This document shows positions 1-13,200 of a stretch of 64,000 nucleotides of DNA, one piece after another (within the stretch, counting starts at the first letter, position 1; every line of letters begins with the position of its first letter). The position numbers and the translations under genes were made by a program. The stretch is from Arcuatula senhousia (lineage: Eukaryota > Mollusca > Bivalvia > Mytilida > Mytilidae): contig OZ020303.1 of NCBI GenBank assembly GCA_963971305.1, positions 32,414,106 to 32,478,105 of the forward strand, read 5' to 3'. The notes under the pieces were generated by a model. That model was not told where the DNA came from, searched no databases, and worked only from the letters and a program-made list of their open reading frames with translations.

Positions 1-960
1 ATTTAAAAAGAAAAGTAATTTAGAGGATTTAATTTTAATTTTTTAACAAAATTCTTCACTTCATCCATTTTTTGCTATCAAAATTAATCTAAAAACAAAT
101 CATTTAATAATGCAATTCCCTTTCCAATCACAGATATAGCTATTTGTCTGCTGTGGTTCTGCTGGAAAATTACAGCTGTTAAGATTTTGGGTTAATCTCT
201 TTTACCGCACCTTGACAGCTTGTCATCAGCCATTAAAAAACCTTATACTTGGTCTTAAATCAATTGATTTACCCTAATTTTAACCAATTAACATTTAATC
301 TTGCTCTGGTTAATTGCCCCAGGATAACTTATATATTTACCTTTGGCCAAAAATGGGATAAGCATACCTTGATTAATTCTATGTGGACACACAATAATTG
401 ATTAAATAAAAATTTTAACAGTGTATTTCAATTTTCAATTTCATCTTCCTATATGTCTTTTCTGTGTAACAACTGTTCTTGTCCTCTTCAACGTCTTAGC
501 TACCTAAAATGAAAATAAAAGTAATATTTGAAGCTTAAATTGATTAAAAATCATATGCATAAACATTGAAGTTGCAGATTTAAAACTGAAGAATATGAAA
601 CAAAAACTTAAGTCAAACTCACAACAAGACTTATGTATGTGATAAATTTCATTAAAGACTTTTGCATGGGTTTTGCATTATAGACTGCCATCATTATTTT
701 TTCATAACTTTTTTCTTTCATAGATTTTTAATAGTTTTGAAATTTGATGAACTTATGGTAGGTATCTTTTATAAATAAAGAAGGTGAATAACTGTAACAA
801 ATATAGACCATTACATTTGTCATTTCTTGGAAAAGAAATCCATTTGGTCTTCTTGTTTGGGCTTAAATTTAATGTTTAGTAGTTTTGTCATTACTGTAAG
901 AAGGGAATACTTCTGCATGGTTTAAATAAGATTTTTTGTCTTTATATGTGTTCTAGAGGT
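1..960. other. AT-rich flank downstream of ZRANB2, no gene recognised
   Basis: No coding similarity was recognised. On the minus strand a stretch near 517-470 follows a TTTTAG and stays open for a short distance, so an alternative last exon of ZRANB2 cannot be excluded. Nothing else distinguishes the region. Confidence 0.4.
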
Positions 961-966
961 TTTATT
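961..966 (-). terminator. Candidate ZRANB2 polyadenylation signal
   Basis: TTTATT on the plus strand reads AATAAA on the minus strand, about 280 nt past the ZRANB2 stop codon at 1246-1248. It is the first clear canonical hexamer downstream of the stop. No cleavage site was verified. Confidence 0.4.
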
Positions 967-1245
967 TTCCACTAATTTGTGAGTTTGATAAGAAAATCAC
1001 TTTTCTGGTGCTGTTATTTTCTAAAATATGTTGATGAAGTAAAATTCACAAAAAAAATAAAATAAAACCCTTTCTTTTGCAGTATAACTATATATTTGTA
1101 CTACAAAAGCAATATCAAATGTTGATCATTCTTGTCTTTTTTCACTGTATGGGTATCAGAGTAGAATTTAAAATACTATCCTTCAATAAGGATAGTGCAA
1201 TCGACAGAAGTGTCCTTTCAACAGACACACTGTATCACCAAACCT

Positions 1246-4200
1246 CTACCGCCTTGATCCTGATCGTCTGTCGCTGGAGCCTGATGATGAATTAGAACGT
1301 GACCTCCTTCTAGATTTTGAGATAGGAGACTTTGACCTGAAAAGAAATTAAGAACATATCAATACATAATCCAACTTATTTAAAAGCATGGAAAACAGTA
1401 ATATTATTTTTAATACTAACTTCTTTATTTCCAGTGAAAGTACTTATTTTTGTATTTGCTAAAAAAATTCTTGGATTCATGAAAAATACTGTTTTATTAA
1501 TTCTCAATTTTGTGGATTTCAATTTTTTAAGGTCAACTACCTAAAGCCATTCATGTAGGTTGGAATCTTCAGACTACCCATGAAAACCATAAAATGGGTA
1601 AAAGACAAAAATGACCAGAATTTTTTTGACAGGAAGTACATGTAGGTAAGAGACAGACCTACAATGGATTCCCATTATATGAGACACCATGCTGATGCTG
1701 CTTACCTATACATGTATCGAGAGTTGTGAAAAGTAGTTGCTGAGAAAACTTATAAATATATTTTCCTGCCCACAAGCTTCCAAACATTCATCATTTTATA
1801 ATTTCAATTTCTAAAATTCAGCCAAAAATAAGTCAAAGAAAGACTAGTTTTCCTTATACATGTTATACTGTTCAGGAAGAAAATGAGCAACAAATCCTAA
1901 ACTTTCTCTTTCTCCTTCCCTACTGCCAACCATTTGCCATTTCACAAACTCTAATTTTAAAAATTTGGGAAATTCAGCCTAAAATTAGTTCATATAAACA
2001 AACAATTATAATTTCACAGTCGTTCAATTTTAACATATCAATAAACACCTTGACCCTTCAGATTCAGCTTGATGCTAGAGACAAATTGTAAAGAATGGAA
2101 CTAGGACGGCAAACAGTTACATTTTTTTCTATTAGAATTAAAAGTCATTTATTTTTGTGAACTTCTGTAAATGTAGAAATTTTCACAGGGTGATAGTGAT
2201 TTGTGCTTTAGTACAGTAATTCTTACATGAAGGGCATATTTTCACAAATGCCTTATAATCAACTTTCTAAATTGCTTACTTGTGAAGGATATTCTCATTT
2301 ATATTTTGTTAAAACAATTTTGGCAAACATTTGCACAGTTATGAATCTTTCTGTACATAATATCACATAAACATATTGAAAATACCTACCCAACAAAATA
2401 GTACAACATTCTTATTTCTATGAAAAGTTCAAAATTGATAATGACCTTTTAACCTTTTACCAATGTAACCCTACTGTTACCTTGACCTGGACCTTCCACT
2501 TCGCTTCCTGTCTTTTCTTGATCTAGATGACGATCTTGATCTTGACCTAGAAGAGGATGATGAAGATGAACTTGACCTTGAAGACCTTGACCCTGACCTT
2601 GAGGATCTTGAAGAAGATGATTTTCTATCATTTTTTTCATCATCTGAACTTCCTGCTAAATCATATTTACTAGCATCTCCTCCATCATCATCATCCTTCA
2701 AGGGAAAAAAATGCATATAACTAAGGATTAACAATAAAAGATAATAACAACAATGCAGTAAGAGCAATCAAGTTTTCAATGTAAGTGCAGAATAGTTACA
2801 ACATGAGAGAAATATCGCATCTAATTAGTAACATAACAAGAATGTTTTGGTTGGTCATGAACGAGATCCTAAAAAAAAAATCATTGTGCAAATGGATGTA
2901 AGAGATGATCAACATTCATTACAAGCCTAACTCGAGCATAAAACTATGAAATACATTTTTTTGTTTTGTCTTTTCGAGGTCTGATTCATTTTCCCCCTCA
3001 CACTAGAATGGAAAGATTAACCCAAAACAGACCCTGCATATTCCTCACATTGAACTTTGTCTTTTCTACATATTTGTTTATTCAATAACATGATGTGATT
3101 GCTACTTAAACCCAATGATTAATTCAAGTTTGTTGGAAGTGCAGACCAACAAGAATAAATGCAAAAGAAATGATGCTGTGTATTGGAATCTCTTTGCATG
3201 GGGATATTTGAAGTGGAGGGGCGTTTTATTCTATGATGCTTTTTTGTTTCTTTCTTTTGTGAGTGAGCCAAGTCTTAAGTCTGGAGGTAAATCAAATTTG
3301 GGACAGTCAATGGAAAAGAGGGACCTGTTCTTTTTAGGAGATGCAGAAAAAAAAACAAACAAACTTAAGTGTCTCCCTACAATAAAGGAAAAGGAACACA
3401 GAAATAGAATCTTTAAATGAAATGTCTGTACTAAAAGCTGAAAACACCTTATAATAAACAAAAATCCCATTATATTGTATTGTACCTCCTCAGAGTCTAA
3501 CTGATACTTAGAAACATCTTCATCATCATCATCATCTTCCTCCTCCTCTTCTTCTTCTTCCTCTTGTTTGTTAGATGGAACTGGTTCAGGAGCTTTGGTT
3601 TCTGTCGATCCTCTAAACTTTTTCCTTCTCCTGCCGAACTAAATTAGAAAGATCATATCAAAATATATTTCATATTGGTGTTCAGACAAACCTGTAAGAA
3701 AGAGAAGAGATTGTCCAACAAGAGGCTCCCAGGAGCCTGAATCGCTCACCTGAACTACACAGATACATATATTTTGTAGATATTATTGTGCTTTACCGTA
3801 TGTGATTTAAATTTCTGAAATAACTTGGTTAGTTTTCAAGTTATCGGGCTTAATAAGTGCAAAATTTAGAAAAAAGGCAATAACTCCAACATCAGCAGTC
3901 AGATCTTTTCCGAAATTTCAGGACAGGTACTTAATATGCTGATCACTTTTGATTCTTGCACAATTTTGATATTTGAAACTATTTTTGAGTTATTAGCAAA
4001 AAACTGAAATTTACGCTCTATGTTCTATTTTTAGCCTTGGCAGCCATTTTTTTTTTCAAATCAAAAATTTGAACAATAGAGTTGTAGCATATAAGCTATT
4101 AAACAAGTGTGCCAAGTTAAGATGCAGTTGGTCTTATGGCGTCAGACAAGTTAATCTTTGAAATTCAGGGGGAAAAGTAATGAAAAATGGTAAATTTTGT

Positions 4201-7200
4201 TGTTTTAAGGACAATAACTCCTAATAGAAATGGTCCTACAGCTTTGACCTAAATACATGAAATGTAGATCTTGATGTGCTTGATCATATGCAATTTAAAT
4301 TTTTGAAATATCTTGTATAGCTTTCAAGATATATGGCTAAATAAGTGAAAAATTTTGAAAAAATCAAGAAAAAGGGCAATAACTCCTACATCCATTGTTG
4401 GATCTTCTTGAAACTTTCAGAGCAGGCAGATCTTGAGATGCTGATCACTTTTTTTTTTAGCCATGGTGGCCATATTTTTTGACGAATCAAAAATCTGAAC
4501 GATACACTTGTAGCATTTATGCTATTAAACAACTGTGCCAAGTTTGGTTGAAGTTGGATGTATGGTGTCAGACAAGTTAATCTTTGAAATTCAGGGAAAA
4601 AGTAATGAAAAATGGTAAATTTTGACGCTTTAAGGGCCATAACACCTAAAATAAATGGTTCCACAGCTTTGACCTAATTTACATTAAATGTAGATCTTAA
4701 TGTGCTTAATCACATGCAATTTGAATTTTTAAAATATCTTGTATAGTTTTTAAGATATAGGGCTAATTAAGTGCAAAATTTGAAAAAAATCCAGAAAAAG
4801 GGCAATAACTCCTACATCGGTTGTTGGACCTTCTTGAAAATTTCAGGGCAGGTATATCTTTAGGTGCTGATCACTTTAACCCATGCCAGAATTTTGATAT
4901 CTGTCACCGTTTTTGAGTTATTTACAAAAAACTGTATTTGACCCCCCCTGTTCTATTTTTAGTAACAGCGGCCATGTTTTTAGACGTATCAAAAATCCCA
5001 ACGCAAACTTTTTGCACAATACCCTAAGGAACAACCATATCAAGTTTGGCTGCATTTGGCCAAGCAGTTTCAGAATAGAAGATGTTTGAAAAAAGCTAAC
5101 GGACCACAGACGACAGACGACGGACGCAAAGTGATGGCAATAGCTCACATGACCCTTCGGGTCAGGTGAGCTAAAAAAAGAGAAAAGGTTTTTGTCTTAT
5201 TAACTTTAGAAATACCTATTTCCATATGAAATAAAACTTACAAAATCATCAACTAATTAAATTATTAGAGTATTTAGATTTTATTAGAGTAGGAAAACAC
5301 TGCAAATTGCAAGATGTTGATGCAGTACACATGTACAGTAAAACTCGAATATAACGAACTCGCTTACAACGAATTTACGCTTATAACGAATTTTTTTCAA
5401 ATCCCCGACCAAACTTCAGCAGTTTCAATGTAAAATATCGTGGATATAACGAATTCGTTTATAACGAATATTCGGATACTACGAACTTATTTTCAATTCC
5501 CAAAATGCCAATACACATTAAAAATTACTCTCATATAACGAACTGAAAAATGCCCAAAGGTAAAGGCGATAATCAATGATTGAACCGACAAACTTCAAAG
5601 GTAATACAGGTTATCTAATTAAACAAACGTGAATTGTTGTTATTTCAATAAAAACTATGTTAGATCTATTTGAGTTTATTTAATGTTAAAATGGCTTCTC
5701 CTGGTAGGAAAAGAAAAGCTATATCGTTAGAAACAAAATACGAAATCATTCAATGTTGTGAAACGGGAAATACTCCTAAAAAGGAAATTGCAGCTAAATT
5801 TGAAATTCTGCCGAACACCTTAAGTACAATATTAAAAAACAAGGAAAAGATTATTGAATCCTACGAGGAATCGTCAGTGTCTCCTGCTCGAAAACGCCAT
5901 CGTTCTTCAATACATGAAAGCGTAGATTCGGCTCTTTACGAGTGGTTCAAGGAAAAACGGAACCAGAACATTCCTTTGAGTGGCCCAATATTGTTAGCGA
6001 AGTCCGAGGATTTTGCGAAAAAACTTGGTGATACCACATTTACCCCCAATAATGGCTGGTTGGACCGATTTAAAGAACGACACGGCATTGTATGTAGGTC
6101 TATAAGTGGCGAAAGTGCAGTTGTAGATGAGGAACTTTGCGATGAATGGGTGAAAAATAAATTGCCAAATTTACTTAAAAATTACAAACCTTGTGATATA
6201 TTTAATGCCGACGAGACTGGTTTATTTTACAAACTTTTGCCGAATAAAACTTTGCAAATGAAGGGGGAAAATTGTCATGGTGGAAAAAAGTCCAAAGAAC
6301 GTCTAACTGTTCTTGCAGCTGCAAATATGGACGGATCTGAGAAATTAAAACTTTTGGTTATCGGAAAGTTTCAGAACCCACGTTGTTTTAAAGGTGTGAA
6401 CTCGTTGCCTGTCATTTACAAATGGAATAAAAAAGCTTGGATGACTAGTCAAATTTTTATTGAGTGGGTCCGAAAGATTGACAAACAATTTACACGCGAA
6501 AAAAGAAAAGTTCTTATGTTTGTTGACAATTGCTCAGCGCATCCCAAAGTAGAAAACTTGAAATCGGTGAATGTACAGTTTTTGCCACCCAATACTACCA
6601 GCAAGCTTCAACCCATGGACCAAGGAATAATCTATAATCTGAAGACTAAATACAGACAGAGACTTATTCAGTACATATTGCAGGTCAGTAATTAAAAATA
6701 AAATCTCTAAACAATTAAATAAATTACTTTTATGCAAACACAATTTAAACAGGATCAACTGATCCCATAATTAACCCGTATTAAAACGAACTCACCTTGC
6801 AAAATAAACAATTATGTATAATAAACCGTTTACCCCTCAATAGATCACCGATTAACAGCTGAATGTGTATTGATTTAAATAACGGTAAAACACAATGCGG
6901 TTAAATACAGACGATGACATTCCATTGTGTATCTGTTTTATTAATGACACAATTTTTTTTTAGAAACAAAGATTTTTAAATAGAAAATAAATACAAGACA
7001 CGATTTTATATCAGTGTGACGATAAGAAGATAGAGCCATGTATTCACGTTCTTAAGGCTATTAGGATGATTAACGTCGCGTGGCAAGATGTAAGATCAAC
7101 ATGCATAAGTCGATGTTTCGAAAAAGCAGGTTTTCATAAGACTGACGAGGAAAACACAGCAAGTACAATCGACTCTGACGACGAGGACGACGAAGACGAT

Positions 7201-10200
7201 GTGCCTTTGGCAAATTTGTTTAACATCCAGCATCGGCTTGATCAAATTGGCATCACCATGGACGATTTTATAAATGTTGATGAGAACATTGTCGCCACCG
7301 AGACAAGGACGGACGATGACATTGTTGACAGTCTTTTAACTTCCGACTCTGAAGATGAGGAATCGGAAGTTGATGATGAACAGTCCGATGAATTAATAAT
7401 CCCAACAAAAAGTGAAGGTTTAGTTGCGCTTGACTTAGTTCGTCGTGTGCTTGAAACTGTCGAAAATGTAGATGACAATCTTTTTGTAGCAATTGCAAAA
7501 ATAGAAACAATATTCTCTCGTAAACAAAAACAGTCGGATATTACTAGTTTCTTTCAAAAACTAGAATAACTTTCAGTGGTTTCCCAGTTTGTACATACAC
7601 TGTAATAATTGTAAATTAAATAAACATATCCACATGTACGTTTTGTGTTCAAAGTCTATAACGAATTCGTTGTATGACATAACGAAATTCGTTATATCAA
7701 TACAACGAATTACGTTTATAACGAATTGTTTTCCCTGTTCCCTTGAAATTCCCCAACCAAGTTTTACTGTATTTTGTACAGCATCTGTCCCTCATACGAT
7801 CATTATATCATGAAAGTACCTCATCAAATTCTGCATCATCATCATCCTCACGCTTAACATACTCTACAACCTCATCTCTTTCCATGTAACCTCCTCCAAA
7901 CCCTGCAAATCAAAAATATATATGGTCAAACTTGCCTAATGGTGACCTTGGATTCAGGCTGGGGCAACTGAGATAAGAACAAATAAATAATTTATTCATC
8001 TCAAGCAGTCTAATGATTTGAGTTTTGATTATGGCCCTTTGATTATTGATTTGCAATTATGAGTAAACAATAAAAAAAGTGTGTTTAAAGGCATATTGTC
8101 TACGGCAAACTCATTTTTTTACCCCCCATTTTTTTGGTGTTAATTAGACCGAAATGCAATAAAATGAATATTGAAAAACAAATTTGCTTCAAATTTTGCC
8201 TCAAAAGTAGTTTATTTTGTTCAAAATAGCTCGACAATATTGATTGATATTTTATTTACCTGCATTACGTCACATTGACACAGATTTAGACTGAGTAGTT
8301 TTAACGCGGACACTAATCGGAATCTCGGGTTTTGTCCCCGAATACCTTGATATGTTGAAAAAATACCAATATTTTTCGTGTTTTCCTTTTAAATCACATT
8401 AAAAACTTAATACAGGCAATAATTGTCAGTTTTATTCATTAGGTAGTTCTAATATTCGGTTTCCGTTTTAATTTTTTTCCGAGCTATAACTTCGAGAAAC
8501 AGATTATGCACCACGTGCAAGAACTATGGAAGTTTTCAATCAAAGAAAGTATAGTGGGCATGCTTACAGCTCATCTACATCTCATGAATATGAATTTTTG
8601 TAAAGCTTTACAAATATTATATATTTTTCAATTTTTGAAGTAATAAGGTACCCTAGTGGTATTTTGAACGTTTGTATCTTTCTAAATAAACATAACAAAT
8701 AGTCTGACGACAATTTTTTGGTTTTACAAAAAAATATTTTTTCGTAGACAATATGCCTTTAAGCCTAATAATGCTTAATTGGACATTGATTGACTGGTTT
8801 TATCAAAACAAATTGGACACTGCCATGTAAAACTAGACTAATGCCAGTAATGCCATCAACTGTAAGTCTACTTCTATGGCCTTGAAATTTTTAAGTATCG
8901 GAATGTGTAAACAAATCTAACTTTTAAATCTCTAATAACAGAAAAAAACAAGGACAAGTTCTTTATAATCTTTCACAACTGCGGTTAAAGCTGTCAACTA
9001 CTGCAACTACAACGTTGAAAATGGGCCGTAAAAATATTTACCTTTTATATAAAAATAAAATGTACATGTTTTGAACATAATGAAATTTTATTTCACCAAA
9101 TTTGTTTTCATGGAAACCTTAAGAAATTCATTACATTCCTTTGGTAAATACATCAGAGATTCATGTATACAGGTACATGTGTATACAGATACCATAGTCA
9201 AAGTGTAGGTATGACTATATAGACCAAACCAGTGACCACGAAAACTTGTCCCTGGATTAAGAGGCCACCTGTGTTAAGCTATCCATTTTTTTTATTCTGA
9301 GGTGGTGCTTAAAACCGGTGTGATTCAGTTATCTTTACATAACATACACTTTACTAACATCAAAGCTTCAAAATCAGTTTTATTAAAACAAACTAGAATG
9401 GCAGTCTGGAGACCTATGTCGCTTGCATCTTAAGATATTCTGTAAACAGGAAGTAGATGATCTTCAGGCATAAAATCACTTCACACATGCTTAATATAAA
9501 GAGGCTGTGACATGAAATTACCTGGAAAACTGTGTTTCACGCTACAGGAAGCCACAAAACGATGGATGGTGCCAAAGTGACTCCTGAATTTATTACATGT
9601 TTATAAAGAAATGGAGCAGTCACACAGAACAGATAATCCCTTCCCCAGTACACAGTATCATATCAATTACTATCCAAGATATACCCACTTTCCAAATATC
9701 ATTTTCATATTTTTTAGGGTTAGGGTTAAATGCTACTGATGAGAGGTTACTCCTTGAAATATCAATATATAGCATATCCAAATAAACCATTTATACCCGC
9801 ATTTTGGTATATGTAATTTTAGAAATGCAAAGATATGCATCTTAACCGAAACTTTAACCTAATTCATTCATGCAGAAAATGTAGGTCAGGTGACCTCATT
9901 TTGGTATGGAGACTGATTACTATCCGAGATATACCCACTGACCCAATATCATCTCTTGTAGTTGTTGAGATATGGACCTCAACAAAAATTTTAACCTGAA
10001 TCATTCATGTTGAAAATGAAAGTCCAGGTGTCCTTATTTCGAGTATGGATGTTGGTTACTAACCAAGATGTTCACACTGACCCAACATCATCTCTCTACC
10101 ACTTGCAATTGCTGAGATATGGACCTAAACCAAAACTTTGACCCGAGTCATTTATGCAGAAAATGTAGGTCAAGGTGACCTAATATTGGTACGGATGTTG

Positions 10201-13200
10201 GTCACTATCCAAGATGTTCACACTGACCCAATATTATCTCTATAACACCTGCAGTTGCTGAGATATGGACTTTAACCAAAACTTTAACCTGAGTCATTCA
10301 CATGGAAAAATATAGGTAAAGGTCACTTAATTTTGCTACTGATGCTGACTACCATTTAAGATGTACATTCTAACAAAATATCATCTCTCTATGAAGTTAA
10401 GTTCCCAAGTTATTGACAAAACAAAAATCATTACGTACGTACGTATAAACAAACAAACCAAAAGCTACAAATTATGTATATCCCCTCCCAAACTCCAATG
10501 GGCTTGGGGATAATAACTGTTCATGCATCAGGTTATAATGGAGGCACCTAAACTAAATGTTTTAGCAAGTATTCACTTTTAGTACCGGTATTTGTTTTCT
10601 TTCTTATATCAAAATCTACTGGGTACCTGTTCTTTGCTCTTGTTTTCCATATTTTGGAGCATTGCATAAATTACATGTCATTCTTCTAGCCCAGTTTACA
10701 TTTCCACAACTGAAATGATAATAAATTGCAATATAAACTTTAAATTTCATTCTCTTTATTCAATATCTTATAAAGGAATGTATCATATTTGGTAGTATTT
10801 TGTTCCAGTTTAAAAGCATGCAATTTTTGAATACTTTCACAATGTCATCTATGTACATGTAATTTAGGTCAAACTATAGTCTTTTTGGTTGTTTTTATTT
10901 GTATATGTCAATCTTAAGTAGTGTTATAGTTTAATGCATGATGTTTATTGTGATTTATATCTTAATAATCATAATTTATACAATTTTCTGCCTGGTAGAG
11001 TTCTAATTGTTTGTTTGTTTTCTTTACCTTTTACACTGCCAATCATCAGCACTAAACAATCCTTTACTTTTTTCGGCAAGTCCTTTACCAATTTCTGTTC
11101 CTCCCTTTTTGAAAATCAAGCCATCTTTCTTTTCTATCAAAACAAATAAGATATCAATATCAACAACCATGTGCTTTGAGTTGTATTCTAGGGGTTTTAT
11201 TTTAGCGTTTTTGGTTCAGATGCATTCATTTAGATACTAAAATAATTTCAACATAATTTTACTTTTTACTATGTGTTCATTTTCTACATAATTTTTGACT
11301 GGTTTTAAAGAAAAAAATAGGCATGAAAACTGCTTTTGTCACTTTTTGGACACAAATATATGATAGACAAAGAATGTACAAATTATTGTACTCGAACTGT
11401 ACTCAGATCACACATCATATAAAAGAGTAATTTTTGGTGCCAATACCATAACAATTTTTAAAATGATTTTAATAAATTTTCTTTAAAATGTGGTGAAACT
11501 TTCCCTAGTTTAACAAAAAAGACATATTGAACAAAAATATTTTTTATTTAAAAATCTGTATATCTTAAAGCTGGTCAAAAAACCGTTGAAAGTTTGCTCT
11601 TTCTTTTTAAATGTTATCATCAAGACATTAGAGAAATGTCCCTTAATACATGTAATAGTGACTCTATGTTGTAAATGATATTGCTATCATTCATACCTTT
11701 ACCACACTTATTACATTGGCTTCTTCTGGAAAAGTTCACATTACCACACCTGAAAATATAAAATGTATTGACAAAAATAGATGTACATGTCTTCAGTCAT
11801 ATATCTGGTTGCTGATCAGAATGAAGAAAAAATAAAAACATTAATGTCCCTCTACAAAAGATTCAAGAACTTCAGGGGCATAGCTACGCATACTCTTGTT
11901 CTCCGAAAATTCCACATCATTTCCACCACCACCAACAAAAAAAGCTTATATACTCAGTTATAACCATGGCAGTTACTACATTAAACCGATAACCTTATGA
12001 CAAAATAGAGACCTTTATGCTCAAAGTAAATTATTGCTTTTGCCAATCATTAGAATCCCTTTTCACACTTTGCTTAACTCATAAGATAACTCAACAGACT
12101 CAGGGCGAATGTGAATAGTGGCAAACATGTAAAAGGGCGAACGCGTATTGGGGCCAAAGTACCCATATTCAACTTCTCTCCATAACTCTTAAAACAAGTA
12201 AATCTGTGAGCTTATGCTCACTAGTGATACCCCCACTCCCTAAACTTAGCTATACACCATATGGGACTATAGGATAAAGCTGTATACAAAATATCAGACC
12301 TCTATCTGATGTAATTGCTTGGGAAACTGTGACGGAAATTTTGCATTTATGTCCATTATGTGTAAAAACCTAAGTATTCGGGAATCAGGAAGTAGACTAC
12401 CTAGGATCCCAATAGTTAATTTTCCGTTTCTTGAAGGAGACGTACCATTAGCTCCAGCTTACGGGGTATACATTTCACAATTAGTCAGGTATGCTCGCAT
12501 TTGCAGTGATGTGTCTGATTTTAATGATAAAAACCGTTTTATTACAGAAAAATTGCTAAAACAGGGTTACTGTTACCACAAATTAGTCAAATCTTTTACA
12601 TAATTTGCACATAAATATGGACATCTCATTGAAAAATTTGATTGTACACATAGATTTCTGATTGTTAAAGGAATATCTCATCCTGACTTTTATAGCAATG
12701 TAGTTTATAAAGCACAAAAATTCAAAAACAACCTTATGGAAATTAAAAACTGGCTTAAAAACCTTTTGAAAAAAGGATACGAATTCGATGTTTTAGTTAA
12801 ATCTTTGCATTTGGTATGTTTTGGCAGAAATATTGATAGCTTGATAGTAACTTTAAAACGTTAAATTTTCACTTTGTATCCACTGTATTATTTATAAGCA
12901 CCACAGCGATCAAGTATGTCGGTTCTGTATGGTGATACAACTCTTAATCATTCATTGTTTTGACGTGGGGTGTCGGATTTAGAACTGATGTATTTGATTC
13001 TTTTACATCAATCGATAAATGTTTCTTAGCTAGTTGTCAGTAACTTCGAGTGTTCTCAAGATAGTTCCTCCTTGTCTTGTTGTTTTCGTAAAGTATTTTG
13101 TCTTAGGTTCTCTCTTGTTGAATAGAACTTTTGTGGATTGAGTTTTACAGTGTGTTTTATATGTAGCTTTGTGCAAGCTTATCAATAGGGGGAAGGTTGG

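Noticed and set aside
470..517. Alternative last exon of ZRANB2
   Set aside because: Only an acceptor-like TTTTAG and a short open stretch support it; the stop in exon 8 already gives a plausible protein end.
3115..3420. 101-aa plus-strand ORF next to ZRANB2 exon 6
   Set aside because: It overlaps intron sequence and has no domain or codon pattern.
7242..7510. Serine-rich minus-strand ORFs inside the transposon
   Set aside because: They are the reverse of the acidic C-terminus of the transposase.
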